From contig NZ_JACWZY010000001.1 of the NCBI RefSeq assembly GCF_014699005.1, forward strand, positions 186,001 to 250,000: DNA of 64,000 nucleotides, written 5' to 3'. The DNA comes from Spirosoma profusum. GTDB lineage: Bacteria; Bacteroidota; Bacteroidia; Cytophagales; Spirosomataceae. A program made the position numbers and the translations under genes. Positions within the stretch are counted from its first letter, which is position 1. Every line of letters starts with the position of its first letter. The notes beneath the pieces were generated by a model. The model saw nothing but the letters and a program-made list of their open reading frames with translations, was not told where the DNA came from and ran no database searches. This document shows positions 24,835 to 35,700 of this stretch, piece by piece.

Positions 24835-26136
24835 TTAACTCACCAAACCATCGCCATACTCGGCTGATTCTGAAAGTGGTACGTTTACCCAGTTCGGATA
24901 AATCTGGTAGTGTTTCTCTTTAACTAACTGATAAAGCAACTCCCGTAATTCGCCCACATTCTCACCAGTTTGGGCAGAAATGAACGTAACGTAGTCAGCT
25001 TTCGCCGATAAATACGTTTTACGAAGATAATCCAGCGCAGTACGTCTCCGTACAGCCACCGGAATCATGACTTCTTCCGACGTGTCATTTTCTGGATACG
25101 TATCATCTTCGCTTGAGGACGATGGTTTTTCAGCCCATTCTTTTTTTGGAGAAAATTGGTCCATTTTATTGAAAACCAAAACCATAGGCTTTGTTTGGGT
25201 CGGCGTTCCAATGGCTTTGATGTCGGCCAACGTAGCGTTGACAACATCAACCTGTTCCTCAAAATTCGGGTGCGATACGTCGACCACGTGCACAAGAATA
25301 TCAGCCTCGCGGACCTCATCAAGCGTTGATTTGAACGACTCGATTAACGTAGTGGGTAGCTTACGAATAAACCCAACCGTATCAGTCAGCAAAAAAGGAA
25401 TGTTGCCCAACGTCACCTTGCGAACTGTCGAATCGACCGTAGCGAAGAGTTTGTTTTCGGCAAATACGTCGGCCTTCGCCATCGTTCGCATTAAGGTCGA
25501 TTTGCCGACGTTGGTATAGCCCACCAGAGCAACACGTACCAGCCGGTCACGCTCTTTTCGTCGCGTTACGCTCTGCTTATCAATTTTGGCGAGTTTATCC
25601 TTTAAAAACGCGATTCGGTCTTTTACAATCCGACGGTCCGTTTCAAGCTCTTTCTCCCCAGGACCCCGCATGCCCGTTCCGCCTTTTTGGCGGCTTAGGT
25701 GCGTCCACATACGGGTCAGTCGTGGATAAAGGTATTGATACTGAGCTAGCTCCACCTGAACACGAGCTTGCGCTGTTTGCGCCCGCATCGAAAAAATGTT
25801 CAGGATAAGCAGACTACGGTCAAGTACCTTAATCTCCTTGAACTCCGCTTCGAGGTTACGAACCTGAGCGGGCGTCAAATCATCATCGAAAATGATAGAG
25901 TCTACTGGATTATCGAGGATAAATGTCTGGATTTCTTCCAGTTTTCCCTTTCCCACAAAGGTGCGGGTATCGGGTCGGTCGAGTTTCTGCGTAAACGATT
26001 TAACGGTTTTTACGCCCGATGTCTCGGCTAGAAACGCTAATTCATCTAAATATTCTTTGGTCTGATCCGCCGATTGCTTTTGCGTAATCAGCGCCACCAG
26101 CACAGCGGTTTCGGGTTGTTTATGTGTATCAATCAT
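24835..26136 (-). CDS. hflX: ribosome-associated GTPase HflX
   Basis: The 433-aa protein has the HflX N-terminal domain (TKEYLDELAFLAETSGVKTV, GKGKLEEIQTFI, SIIFDDDLTPAQVRNLE). It also has the glycine-rich linker RQKGGTGMRGPGEKELETDRR that marks this family (shown in part). The G domain follows: G1 GYTNVGKST, G2 around FATVDSTVR, G3 DTVGFIRKLP, G4 NKMDQF. HflX binds the 50S subunit and splits or rescues stalled ribosomes under stress. A Ser/Asp/Glu-rich insert (about 345-370) is unusual but typical of loop variation. It stands alone, with a terminator downstream. Confidence 0.95.
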   Translation of the reverse strand: MIDTHKQPETAVLVALITQKQSADQTKEYLDELAFLAETSGVKTVKSFTQKLDRPDTRTFVGKGKLEEIQTFILDNPVDSIIFDDDLTPAQVRNLEAEFKEIKVLDRSLLILNIFSMRAQTAQARVQVELAQYQYLYPRLTRMWTHLSRQKGGTGMRGPGEKELETDRRIVKDRIAFLKDKLAKIDKQSVTRRKERDRLVRVALVGYTNVGKSTLMRTMAKADVFAENKLFATVDSTVRKVTLGNIPFLLTDTVGFIRKLPTTLIESFKSTLDEVREADILVHVVDVSHPNFEEQVDVVNATLADIKAIGTPTQTKPMVLVFNKMDQFSPKKEWAEKPSSSSEDDTYPENDTSEEVMIPVAVRRRTALDYLRKTYLSAKADYVTFISAQTGENVGELRELLYQLVKEKHYQIYPNWVNVPLSESAEYGDGLVS

Positions 26137-26302
26137 ATAAAATCAGGTTTGCGAGTGAAAGGAACGTAACGAATAATGCTTTCTAATCTCGGGGAGCGGT
26201 TGACCTACTCAATTATACATTTTCACTACGTTCCTATCGCTCAGTTAACAGGTCTTTTTGGGAAAAGTTTCGGGATAAAATCACCACGATACGTAGCGCT
26301 AT

Positions 26303-27688
26303 CTATACCTGAACTGTTTTCCATCGACCCCGACGAAATACAAGAATTGCAATGATAGCCAGCAACGTTTCGCTGATAGCTACCGACCAGAACACGCCCG
26401 ACGGTCCAAAGCTGAACGAATTAGTTAACATGAAGGCTAGTGGAATTTGTACCATCCAGAAGCATACAATATTAATTAATGTTGGTGTTCGGGTATCGCC
26501 CGCTCCGTTGAGTGCCTGACTCAATACCATGCCATAAGCCATGAACAGGTAACCTAAGCAAAACACTCGTAAACACTGTACCGCAATATCAACAACGCGC
26601 GTGTTGCGGTCGAACAACCCCACGATTTCGGATGCCCACAAGTAAAAGCCAACCCCAACGGCAGCCAGAAAAATCATGTTGCAGAAAGCCGCCCGCCAGG
26701 CCGATGTTTCAGCCCGAGCCGGTTCGCCTGCACCCAGATTCTGTCCTACCAACGTAGCAGCGGCATTAGCCATACCCCACGACGGCAAAATCGTAAACAC
26801 GATAATCCGAATGGCAATGGTGTATCCCGCCACTACGTCGCTGCCGTAGGTCGACAGGATGCGTGTCAGGAATATCCAACTCGCCGAACCCACCAGAAAT
26901 TGACTCGTTCCACCAACGGCCAGACTGAGCAGGTTACGGATAATGCCACGATTGGGCACAAAATCGGCTTTTAACACCTGAATACCCCCTGTTGAACGTG
27001 TCAGCGCATAAATTTGATAAAGTACGCCAATGGTCCGTCCGGTTGTCGTGGCTACGGCGGAACCCATCACGCCAAGGGCCGGAATTGGACCGAATCCGAA
27101 AATAAATATCGGACACAGTACGATGTTTACTCCGTTTGCAATCCACAGTGAACGCATGGCTACCGAGGCATCACCTGCCCCGCGCAGGCAACCACTGAGC
27201 GTATAAAGCAGGATAATTGCTGGCGAACTGGCGAAAATCATCCGGGTGAAGTTGGAGCCGTTCGCAATGAGTTCAGCTTTGGCGCCCATTAATTGGAGGA
27301 TATTTTCCGCGAACAAGAAGCCGGGTAAACCCAGAAAAATGGCAAAACCCAGCGATACCAAAATAACCTGCCCTACCGTTTCAGCTGCGTCGCGACGATT
27401 ATCTTCACCAACACGTCTGGCAACCAGCGCAGTAGCTGCTGTACTCAGTCCAATAGCAATGGAGTAAACGATCGTCAATACAGATTCCGTCAGGCCAACG
27501 GTGGCAATGGCTTCGGTGCCGATTTTAGCCACAAAAAATACGTCGACGACGGCAAACAAGGATTCCATGACCATCTCCAGGATCATTGGAACCGATAGCA
27601 GAAAAATAGCCCGGTTTATACTACCGGATGTAAAATTGGTTTCTGAACCACGTAATGCGGCTAGAAATAACCGAAAAAACTTGGTCAT
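26303..27688 (-). CDS. MATE family multidrug efflux transporter
   Basis: The 461-aa protein has the length and 12-helix pattern of MATE (NorM/DinF) exporters. The two internal halves are recognisable: SINRAIFLLSVPMILEMVME opens the first, and RNLLSLAVGGTSQFLVGSAS the second. GLSTAATALVARRVGEDN and ANAAATLVGQNLGAGEPARA are the paired inner motifs, and CLRGAGDA and ALNGAGDTRTPT repeat the G-A-G-D motif. It will sit in the inner membrane and export cationic drugs or metabolites by Na+ or H+ antiport; the substrate is unknown. A start is at 27688 (MTKFFRLFLAALRGSETN). Confidence 0.92.
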   Translation of the reverse strand: MTKFFRLFLAALRGSETNFTSGSINRAIFLLSVPMILEMVMESLFAVVDVFFVAKIGTEAIATVGLTESVLTIVYSIAIGLSTAATALVARRVGEDNRRDAAETVGQVILVSLGFAIFLGLPGFLFAENILQLMGAKAELIANGSNFTRMIFASSPAIILLYTLSGCLRGAGDASVAMRSLWIANGVNIVLCPIFIFGFGPIPALGVMGSAVATTTGRTIGVLYQIYALTRSTGGIQVLKADFVPNRGIIRNLLSLAVGGTSQFLVGSASWIFLTRILSTYGSDVVAGYTIAIRIIVFTILPSWGMANAAATLVGQNLGAGEPARAETSAWRAAFCNMIFLAAVGVGFYLWASEIVGLFDRNTRVVDIAVQCLRVFCLGYLFMAYGMVLSQALNGAGDTRTPTLINIVCFWMVQIPLAFMLTNSFSFGPSGVFWSVAISETLLAIIAILVFRRGRWKTVQV

Positions 27689-28026
27689 TAGTGATAAGAA
27701 TACGACGCTGTGACCCGTAAGGACGCAGGTAGTGAATGAAGTAAAAAATGAAGAGAGCTGCCTGAGTGGCAGAACTGACTGAGAAGAAAGAAAACCTGCG
27801 AAAGGTTTTAAGCGAGGAACTTCATCGGCGTTGACCGTCCGACTGTAGCGGACGCAGTTAAGGCTGCAAAGATAGAGATTTCATTTTTAAAAAGCCAAAA
27901 TGTATTGAGTAAACGGTCAATAAAACGAGTTTCAATAGGTAGCGGATTGGCCCAGACAATGTTCCTATAGTTGGCCTGGTCTGTCTTTGTTAAACGCTTG
28001 TAACTTTACCTGCTACGTCCAAACTC
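27689..28026. other. intergenic region between divergent genes, with a short palindrome
   Basis: No gene was seen. CGTCCG-actgtag-CGGACG (27836-27854) is a perfect 6-bp-stem palindrome of 19 bases. It differs in sequence from the 16-bp insertion family described elsewhere. Promoters of the MATE gene and the PIG-L remnant should lie here. Confidence 0.4.
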
Positions 28027-28920
28027 ATGAGACTGCTACGTACTACGTTTCTCTTTATGTTCACGCTAAATGCCTTCGCGCAAGGCCCCAAAATGCTTAT
28101 CGTAACAGCCCATCCCGAGGTTGAGACAATGTTTCCGGTAACGGTTTTTAAAATTACCCACGAGCTGAAAAGGAGTGCCGATATTGCTTTATTAACTGAT
28201 GCGTCGAGTGGGTTCAATGGCATGGTGGCGTCCAGTTATTTCGGGATGAACATGCTTGACTCAGCCGTGGGGCGTAAACATCTACCCATTATTCGCAAGA
28301 AAGAAATGCGGGCTTCGGGCGAAATTCTGGGATTGAAAAACTATTTTTCTTCGATCAGCGCGACGACTTTTACAATCGCGATGAAAAACCGTATCTGGAA
28401 AGAAAACGGTGGAATATAAAGTACGTCGAACGACGATTGGATAGCATTCTGGCTACTGGGCAGTATGACTACATTTTCTGTATGATGCCGCACGAAGGTC
28501 AGCATGCGCACCACAAAACGGCCTCGCTGAGTGCGTTACGTGCCATTCAACGCTATAAAGGATCAAAAAAGCCGATTGTTCTGGGCGGTCAATCGCAGAA
28601 CAAAGGTGATACGTTCCGATTTACAGAACTAGCTGGTTACCCGGAAAGTCGCATCAGTAACATGGCACCTGTTTTCGAATTTGACCGGTCTTATAGCTTT
28701 GGTGAAGACAACAAACACAGTTACATGATTGTGGCTGACTGGGTAAAATCTTCGCATAAAACGCAAATCGGACCGCCGAAGCGGTGGCGATATGAACCAG
28801 GCCATGCACCGGGGTGATTTTGAAACGTTCTGGTACTTCACCCTGAACGGCGGCCAACGTATTGACGAGGTAAAACAGTTGTTTACAACTCTTAAAAAGA
28901 CTGGCTTTCCAACGAAATAA
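28027..28920 (+). pseudogene. secreted PIG-L family deacetylase, inactivated by a T-run frameshift and a 16-bp insertion
   Basis: A signal peptide (MRLLRTTFLFMFTLNAFAQ) precedes the PIG-L opening MLIVTAHPEVETMFPVTVF, where the metal-site motif AHPDDE has become AHPEVE. A base is missing in the T-run at 28344-28348; repairing it gives YFFFDQRDDFYN and MMPHEGQHAHHKTASL, the second metal motif. The insertion TCGGACCGCCGAAGCG at 28768-28783 shifts the frame again. Removing exactly those 16 bases joins SSHKTQ to SGDMNQAMHRGDFETFWYF and continues to the stop at 28920. Intact members hydrolyse N-acetyl groups from sugars such as GlcNAc conjugates. Confidence 0.85.
28768..28783 (+). repeat. 16-bp insertion unit inside the PIG-L gene
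   Basis: TCGGACCGCCGAAGCG is identical to the unit in arms of the inverted repeats at 46702, 50261 and 51268. Left flank CGCAAA and right flank GTGGCG share only AA before and G after the insertion with those other sites. Its removal restores the PIG-L reading frame. Confidence 0.85.
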
Positions 28921-29148
28921 AGACCTTCTTCAGGATAAATAGTAAATTATTTACTCCTGAATGCTGCGTTATATTCTCTATAGATAACTATAAAGCTACT
29001 TTACTCAAAAATCATACAAACGAAAAAGTCAGATATAGTATATTCTTTTTGCACAATTTAAGGTGACATGATAACTATTTGTCGTCTAAAGCACTAGAGT
29101 ATCGTAGCTTTTTTGCTGCGTAGTTACCTACCCATATTTGATGTAAAC

Positions 29149-29694
29149 ATGAATATTGACTGTGGGCCTTGCGCTATTCGCTCATGGCGGTTTGGCGATG
29201 AAGACAATTTGCATCAACACGCCAATAGTAGGCCCATCTGGCTTAATCTTCGCGATACTTTCCCCCATCCCTATACAGAAATTGACGCCCAGCGGTGGAT
29301 ACAATACGTTGTTGACCCTGAGCTAGAAACCAACTTTGCCATCGATGTCGGTGGGCAAGCGGTGGGCAATATTGGCCTGCGCATCGGCGAAGACATTGAA
29401 CGCTATTCAGCCGAAATATGGTACTGGTTGGGCGAAGCTTTTTGGGGGCGGGGAATTGTTTCGGCAGCCTTGCGGACCATCACGGAGTATGCATTCACGG
29501 AGTTTTCGCTAACCCGGCTCTATGCAAAACCAATGGCCCATAACGTAGCATCCATCAAAGTTCTTGAGAAAGTGGGTTTTCAGCGAGAGGGGTTGCTACG
29601 TTGGAGCGTCGTGAAAGACGGCGTGATGATGGATACGTTCATGTATTCGTACCTATCCAGCGATTGGCTGGCTGAGAATGGTAACCTTACCTGA
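29149..29694 (+). CDS. RimJ/RimL-type GNAT N-acetyltransferase
   Basis: I start at ATG 29149 (MNIDCGPCAIRSWRFGDEDN), giving 181 aa; an open frame extends 36 bases upstream but without an ATG. RSWRFGDEDNLHQHANSRPI and NLRDTFPHPYTEIDAQRWI are the N-terminal strand/helix pattern of the RimJ/RimL group. YWLGEAFWGRGIVSAALRTI is the acetyl-CoA loop and HNVASIKVLEKVGFQREGLL motif B. It acetylates an amine, a ribosomal protein or a small molecule. It lies 98 bases upstream of the NRPS-PKS gene on the same strand. A role in modifying that product is possible but unproven. Confidence 0.87.
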   Translation: MNIDCGPCAIRSWRFGDEDNLHQHANSRPIWLNLRDTFPHPYTEIDAQRWIQYVVDPELETNFAIDVGGQAVGNIGLRIGEDIERYSAEIWYWLGEAFWGRGIVSAALRTITEYAFTEFSLTRLYAKPMAHNVASIKVLEKVGFQREGLLRWSVVKDGVMMDTFMYSYLSSDWLAENGNLT

Positions 29695-29792
29695 CAAAGA
29701 ATTTAATTATAGTTGACGCTTTATCCCTATTGAAGAACGTAACGGAATAATTATGAAACAGAGTACGTAGTGAATTTTGATACTACCCATAA

Positions 29793-32700
29793 ATGGATAC
29801 CACTTTATATTTATCGTCTGTTGCGTCAGAAGTAGTCTCCTACCCGAAGCATAAGACCCTTGTCGATCTGTTGGTCGAGCAGGCTCACCGTACCCCGCAC
29901 AACGTAGCAGTTGTGTTTGAGAACGAGCAGCTTACGTATCAGGAACTCGATGCGCAATCGAACCAGTTGGCCCATTACCTGCGCAAATTAGGCGTGGCTG
30001 AAGAGTCGTTGGTGCCTATCTGCCTGACTCGCTCCATCAACATGATTGTTGGAATATTGGGTATTCTCAAGGCCGGTGGTGCTTACGTACCCATTGATCC
30101 CGACTACCCGGCCGACCGAATCATCTATATGCTGGCCGACCTGAAGGCGACTATCGCTGTAACGGATGTGGCTTCCCGGCCGATGCTGGAGCGGATGGTC
30201 GAAGGTGTTAATCTGGTGTGTCTTGATCGGGATCAACAAGGTATTCGTAATGAGGTTACTACGTTCGTAGCCACGCAGTTAACGCCAAAAAGTCTGGCAT
30301 ACATCATTTATACGTCTGGTTCGACGGGCCGTCCTAAAGGGGTGATGATTGACCACGAAAATGTGGTAAGGCTTTTCGTGAACGATGCTCCTCTATTCGA
30401 TTTTGGTGAGCAGGATGTCTGGACCATGTTTCACTCGTTCTGCTTCGATTTTTCGGTCTGGGAAATGTACGGCGCTTTGCTGTTTGGCGGTCGGTTGGTG
30501 GTGGTTCCGAAGAACGTAGCGAAAGATGCTACGTTGTTTGCTACGTTACTGGCGACGGAAAAAGTAACGGTACTCAATCAGACACCATCTGCCTTCTACG
30601 TCCTTCAGGAACAGGCCGTTAGTAAATACCAAACGTTGGCGGTGCGCTACGTTATCTTCGGAGGAGAAGCACTGAATCCGAGTAAGTTACGTTCGTGGAA
30701 GCAGGCTTATCCTGATTGTGCGCTGATCAATATGTACGGCATTACCGAAACGACCGTACACGTTACGTATCTGGCTCTGACGGATGAGCATCTTTCGCAA
30801 CCCAGCAGCCTGATTGGGCGTCCGATACCAACCTTGTCAACCTATATACTTGACGCTGAGCAGCAGCCCGTGACAGTGGGAGAAGTAGGCGAGTTATACG
30901 TCGGTGGAGCCGGGTTGGCACGGGGCTATCTCAACCAGCCAGAGTTAACAGCAAAACGATTCATTCCCAACCCGTTCAGCAACCATGCCGGCGACCGACT
31001 CTACCGAAGTGGTGATCTGGCGCGACTGTTGCCCGGTGGCGATCTGGAATACATGGGGCGAATTGATGAGCAGGTTAAAATTCGCGGGTTTCGGATTGAA
31101 CTGGGTGAAATTGAGCAGGTTATGCTACTTTGTCCGGGCATAAAACATACCGTAGTCGTCGCTAAATCGTATGGCGACGACGATGTCCGACTGGTGGCTT
31201 ACGTAGTGCTGGATGGAACTTTCGACAAAAAAACTATTACAGACTTTCTGGCGACTCGGCTCCCCGATTACATGGTTCCCAGGTTGCTGGTTCCCATCGA
31301 GCATATTCCGCTGACCAGTAACGGAAAAGTCGACCGTAAAGCGTTACCAACTCCCGATGCATCTACGAGTCTAACCACTTCCTATGCGGCTCCGGGTAAT
31401 CCAACCGAAGAAAAACTCATTCAGGTTTGGAAGGACGTATTGGCCGTGAGTCGGGTGGGGGTAAACGATAATTTCTTTGAGTTGGGTGGAAATTCGCTGC
31501 TGGCTGTGCGGACTGTTACCTTGCTGAAGCAATTGCACACGTACGATACTCCGGTTACGAAATTATATCAGTTTCCAACGATACATGCCCTGGCGAATTA
31601 TCTGGATGGCGGTCATCAAACAAAACCACGTAGCACGGGCCGTACGACAAAGAAATTAGAGTCAGATGACGTAGCGATTATTGGGATGGCTGGCCGTTTC
31701 CCCGGCGCTGATTCTGTCGAGGATCTGTGGGACGTACTGAAGACCGGCCGCGAAACCATTCATTTCTTTACTGACGCCGAATTAGATTCATCCCTATCCA
31801 CCGACCTCACAGGTGATCCGGCTTACGTAAAGGCGCGCGGCATACTCGAAAAAGCGGCTCAGTTTGATGCCGGTTTCTTCGGATTGAGCGCGAAACTGGC
31901 CGAAGTGATGGACCCGCAGCACCGGGTTTTCATGGAAATTGCCTGGGAGGTACTCGAACAAACGGGCTATCTACCTAATCAGTACGGCGAACGTATTGGC
32001 GTTTGGGCCGGATGTGGTAACAATACGTATTACCTCAACAACGTACTGGCGAATAAAGAAGTACTAAATCAGATTGGGAGTTTCCAGGCGATGACCGTCA
32101 ATGAGAAGGATTTCATTGCGTCTCGTACGGCTTACCAACTCAATCTGGGTGGGCCAGCGGTCAGCGTTTATTCGGCCTGTTCTACGTCGTTGCTGGCTGT
32201 TGCTCAGGCTGTTGATAGTATTCGGTTGGGGCATTGTGAACTGGCGTTGGCGGGTGGGGCCAGCGTAACGGCTCCCATCTACAGTGGTCATCTTTACGAA
32301 GAAGGAGCCATGCTGAGCCGCGACGGTCACTGCCGACCGTTCGATGCGCAGGCCACCGGAACAGTTTTCAGCGATGGGGCGGGTGTTGTACTGTTGAAAT
32401 CACGAGAAGCCGCCGAACGTGATGGTGATACAATTTACGCCATCATTAAAGGAGTAGGCGTCAACAACGACGGTGGCGGGAAGGGGAGTTTTACGGCACC
32501 CAATGCCGAAGGCCAGGCCATCGCTATTCGGACAGCCCTTGAAGACGCTCGTATCGACCCATCGACGATTAGCTACGTAGAAGCGCACGGAACGGCCACT
32601 CCGCTGGGTGATCCCATTGAAATTGAGGGTTTAATGATGGCGTTCGGAGATGTAGACCAACGTCAGTTCTGCGCGTTGGGTTCTATAAAAAGTAATCTCG

Positions 32701-35700
32701 GACATCTGACGGCAGCGGCTGGAGTGGCGGGTTTGATTAAAACGACGCTCGCCCTGCGATACAAAGAGTTACCGGCTTCGCTCGGTTTCGATACGCCTAA
32801 TCCGGTTATTCCGTTTGCCGATAGCCCTTTCTACGTGAACGATACGCACCGCGAATGGACGACCACCGGACCGCGTCGGGCGGGAATAAGCTCGTTCGGG
32901 GTAGGGGGGACCAACGTACACGTAGTGGTGGAAGAGTACGCGCCGTTGGAGCCGGTTTCTCAGCCGAAAACGCCAGCTAAACAACGGCATTTCCAGCTTT
33001 TCCCCTGGTCGGCGAAGTCAGAACAAAGCTTGAATAACCATGCCCTAAATCTTGCTAACTACCTGCGTGAGCAACCGGATTTGAACGTAGCAGACGTAGT
33101 AGCTACGCTTCAGAATCGCCAGTTAACGCATAACTACCGGCGTTACGTTCTTGCTCGAACGCAGGATGAATTAATCGCTACGTTGACCGCACCGGCCATT
33201 CCGCATTCCGTTACGTCGGCTGCTGCTACGCCCAATGAAATCGTCTTTTTATTTCCGGGACAGGGGGCGCAGTACGTTAATATGGGGCTCGAACTGTATG
33301 AAAATGAGCCGGTTTACAGGCAAGCTGTCGATACGTGTGCCGAGGGATTACTTCCCCATCTGGAGGCTGATATTCGGGACGTATTATTTCCCGAAACGGT
33401 TGATCAGGAGGCTGTTGAGCGACTGAAAGACACTCGTTATACGCAACCAGCCCTGTTTACAACAAATTATGCGCTGGCTCGACTTTGGCAAAGCTGGGGC
33501 GTAGAGCCAACCGTTTTTTGCGGACACAGTATTGGCGAATTCGTAGCCGCTCATCTGGCTGGGGTTTTTTCTTTACCAGACGCGCTGTCCCTGATCGCGG
33601 CTCGTGGCCAACTCATCAGCGAGCTACCATCGGGAGGGATGCTATCGGTACGTCTTGGGGCCGATCAGGTGACTGCTATGCTGCCTGATACGTTATCGTT
33701 GGCTGCCGTGAACAGTCGTCAGCTCTGCGTGGTGGCTGGTCCGAATGAGGCCATTGCTACGTTTGCGGGCGAGCTGGAAAAACAGAATATACCGAATCGA
33801 CTGCTGGAAACCAGCCACGCCTTTCACTCATCCATGCTCGACCCGATTCTGGATGAGTTTGAGAAAACGGTGCGAGGTATTACGTTACGCCGTCCACAGA
33901 AACCAATTGTCTCGACCGTAACTGGTACGTGGCTGACCGATAGCGACGCAACAAATCCGGGTTACTGGACCACACACATGCGGGCAACCGTTCGATTCGC
34001 CGATGCACTGGAAACGCTCTTTACGTTGGAAAATCCGATGCTTCTGGAAACTGGGCCAGGTAACGTAACGGCAACGCTGGCCCGCCAACAGGCCACTCCG
34101 CGAAAGGTCAACGTAGTGGCCAGTCTGGACGGTACCAAAAACGGGCAGACTGATTACGAATCGGTGATGAAAGCGCTGGGACAACTGTGGATCAAAGGGG
34201 TGAACCCTGACTGGCAGGCATTTCGGGCTAGTCATCCCCAGCGGATCATTACGTTACCTACGTATGCCTTTGACCGTAAACACTGTTGGGTCGATCCACC
34301 CAAACCAACTTCCTCTATTTCGATAGATTTACCACCGGCAACGGTCAGTTCATTACCTACCCAACATGTGATAGCTCAGCCCATAATGAGAAAAAATAAT
34401 ATACAAATTGCTGTAAAAACGTTGCTGCACGAAATAACAGGCGTCGATGCAGGTGACGTAGTACCAACAACCAGCTTTCTTGAACTGGGGCTTGATTCAT
34501 TGATACTCACCCAATTTTCATATACACTCCGAAAGAAATTTGGTTTACCTATCTCATTCCGGCAACTGAATAATGAATTCGGTACGTTGGAAACGTTGGT
34601 CGATTACCTGGATCAGGGACTTCCTGCCGATGCGTATCAACCGGAAACGCCTGTCTCTTCGCCAGTTGTATCCCCACCGCCCGCACCGAATCCGGTGATT
34701 GCTACGTCGGTACCACTGATGCCGCCAGTCGTTCGTCCTGTTAGCGAGGGATTGGGTACTACAGATTCTATTATGACTTTGTTTGAGCAGCAGTTGCAGA
34801 TTATGGCTCAGCAAATGGCTGTGCTACGTGGTCAGGAAGTTGGAGCAATGCCTGCGCCAACTTCGTCGCCAGTAACTGCCGAAGCGCTTCGGTCAACGTC
34901 TGTTCCGACAGCTACTGGTTCAATCAAAGCGCCTGTAAAACCGACCGGTGCTATACAAGCGTTTGGTGCTGGCGCCCGTATTGAGCGGCAGGCGTCGGCA
35001 TTGAACAAAACACAGGAAGCTTTTCTGCAACAACTGATCCAGCGCTACGTCCGCAAAACGTCGGCGAGTAAAACTAATACGCAGGAAAATCGGCAGTGGC
35101 TGGCTGATCCACGAGCTGTTACCGGATTTAAGCCGCTCACAAAGGAATTAGTCTACCCACTTGTTGTCGATAAGTCGAAAGGGAGCCGGTTGTGGGATAT
35201 TGACGGAAATGAATACATCGACGCGCTAAATGGCTTTGGTTCAACACTGTTCGGCCATCAGCCGGAGTGGCTTACCAGGGTTTTGCATGAGCAGATTGAG
35301 CAAGGCTATGAACTCGGCCCGCAACACAAACTGGCTGGCGAAGTAGCACGTTTGATCTGTGAATTTACCAGTTTCGATCGGGCCGCTCTGTGCAATACGG
35401 GTTCCGAAGCGATTATGGGTACCATCCGCATGGCACGTACCGTAACGGGTCGCTCGCTGATCGTTACGTTTGCTGGTTCCTATCACGGCATTTTTGATGA
35501 AGTAGTTAGCCGCGGGAGCCACGACCGGAACGCTACGCCGGCTGCGTTAGGCATTATGCCCGAAGCGGTTCAGAACGTATTGGTCCTGGATTACGGTACG
35601 CCGGAAAGTTTGGATACTATCCAGACGAGGGCATCTGAAATCGCAGCCGTATTGGTTGAGCCTATCCAGAGCCGACGTCCTGAATTCCAGCCGGTTGAAT

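Noticed and set aside
28437..28817. Separate 126-aa gene
   Set aside because: It is the middle part of the frameshifted PIG-L gene, confirmed by the second metal motif and by rejoining frames on both sides.
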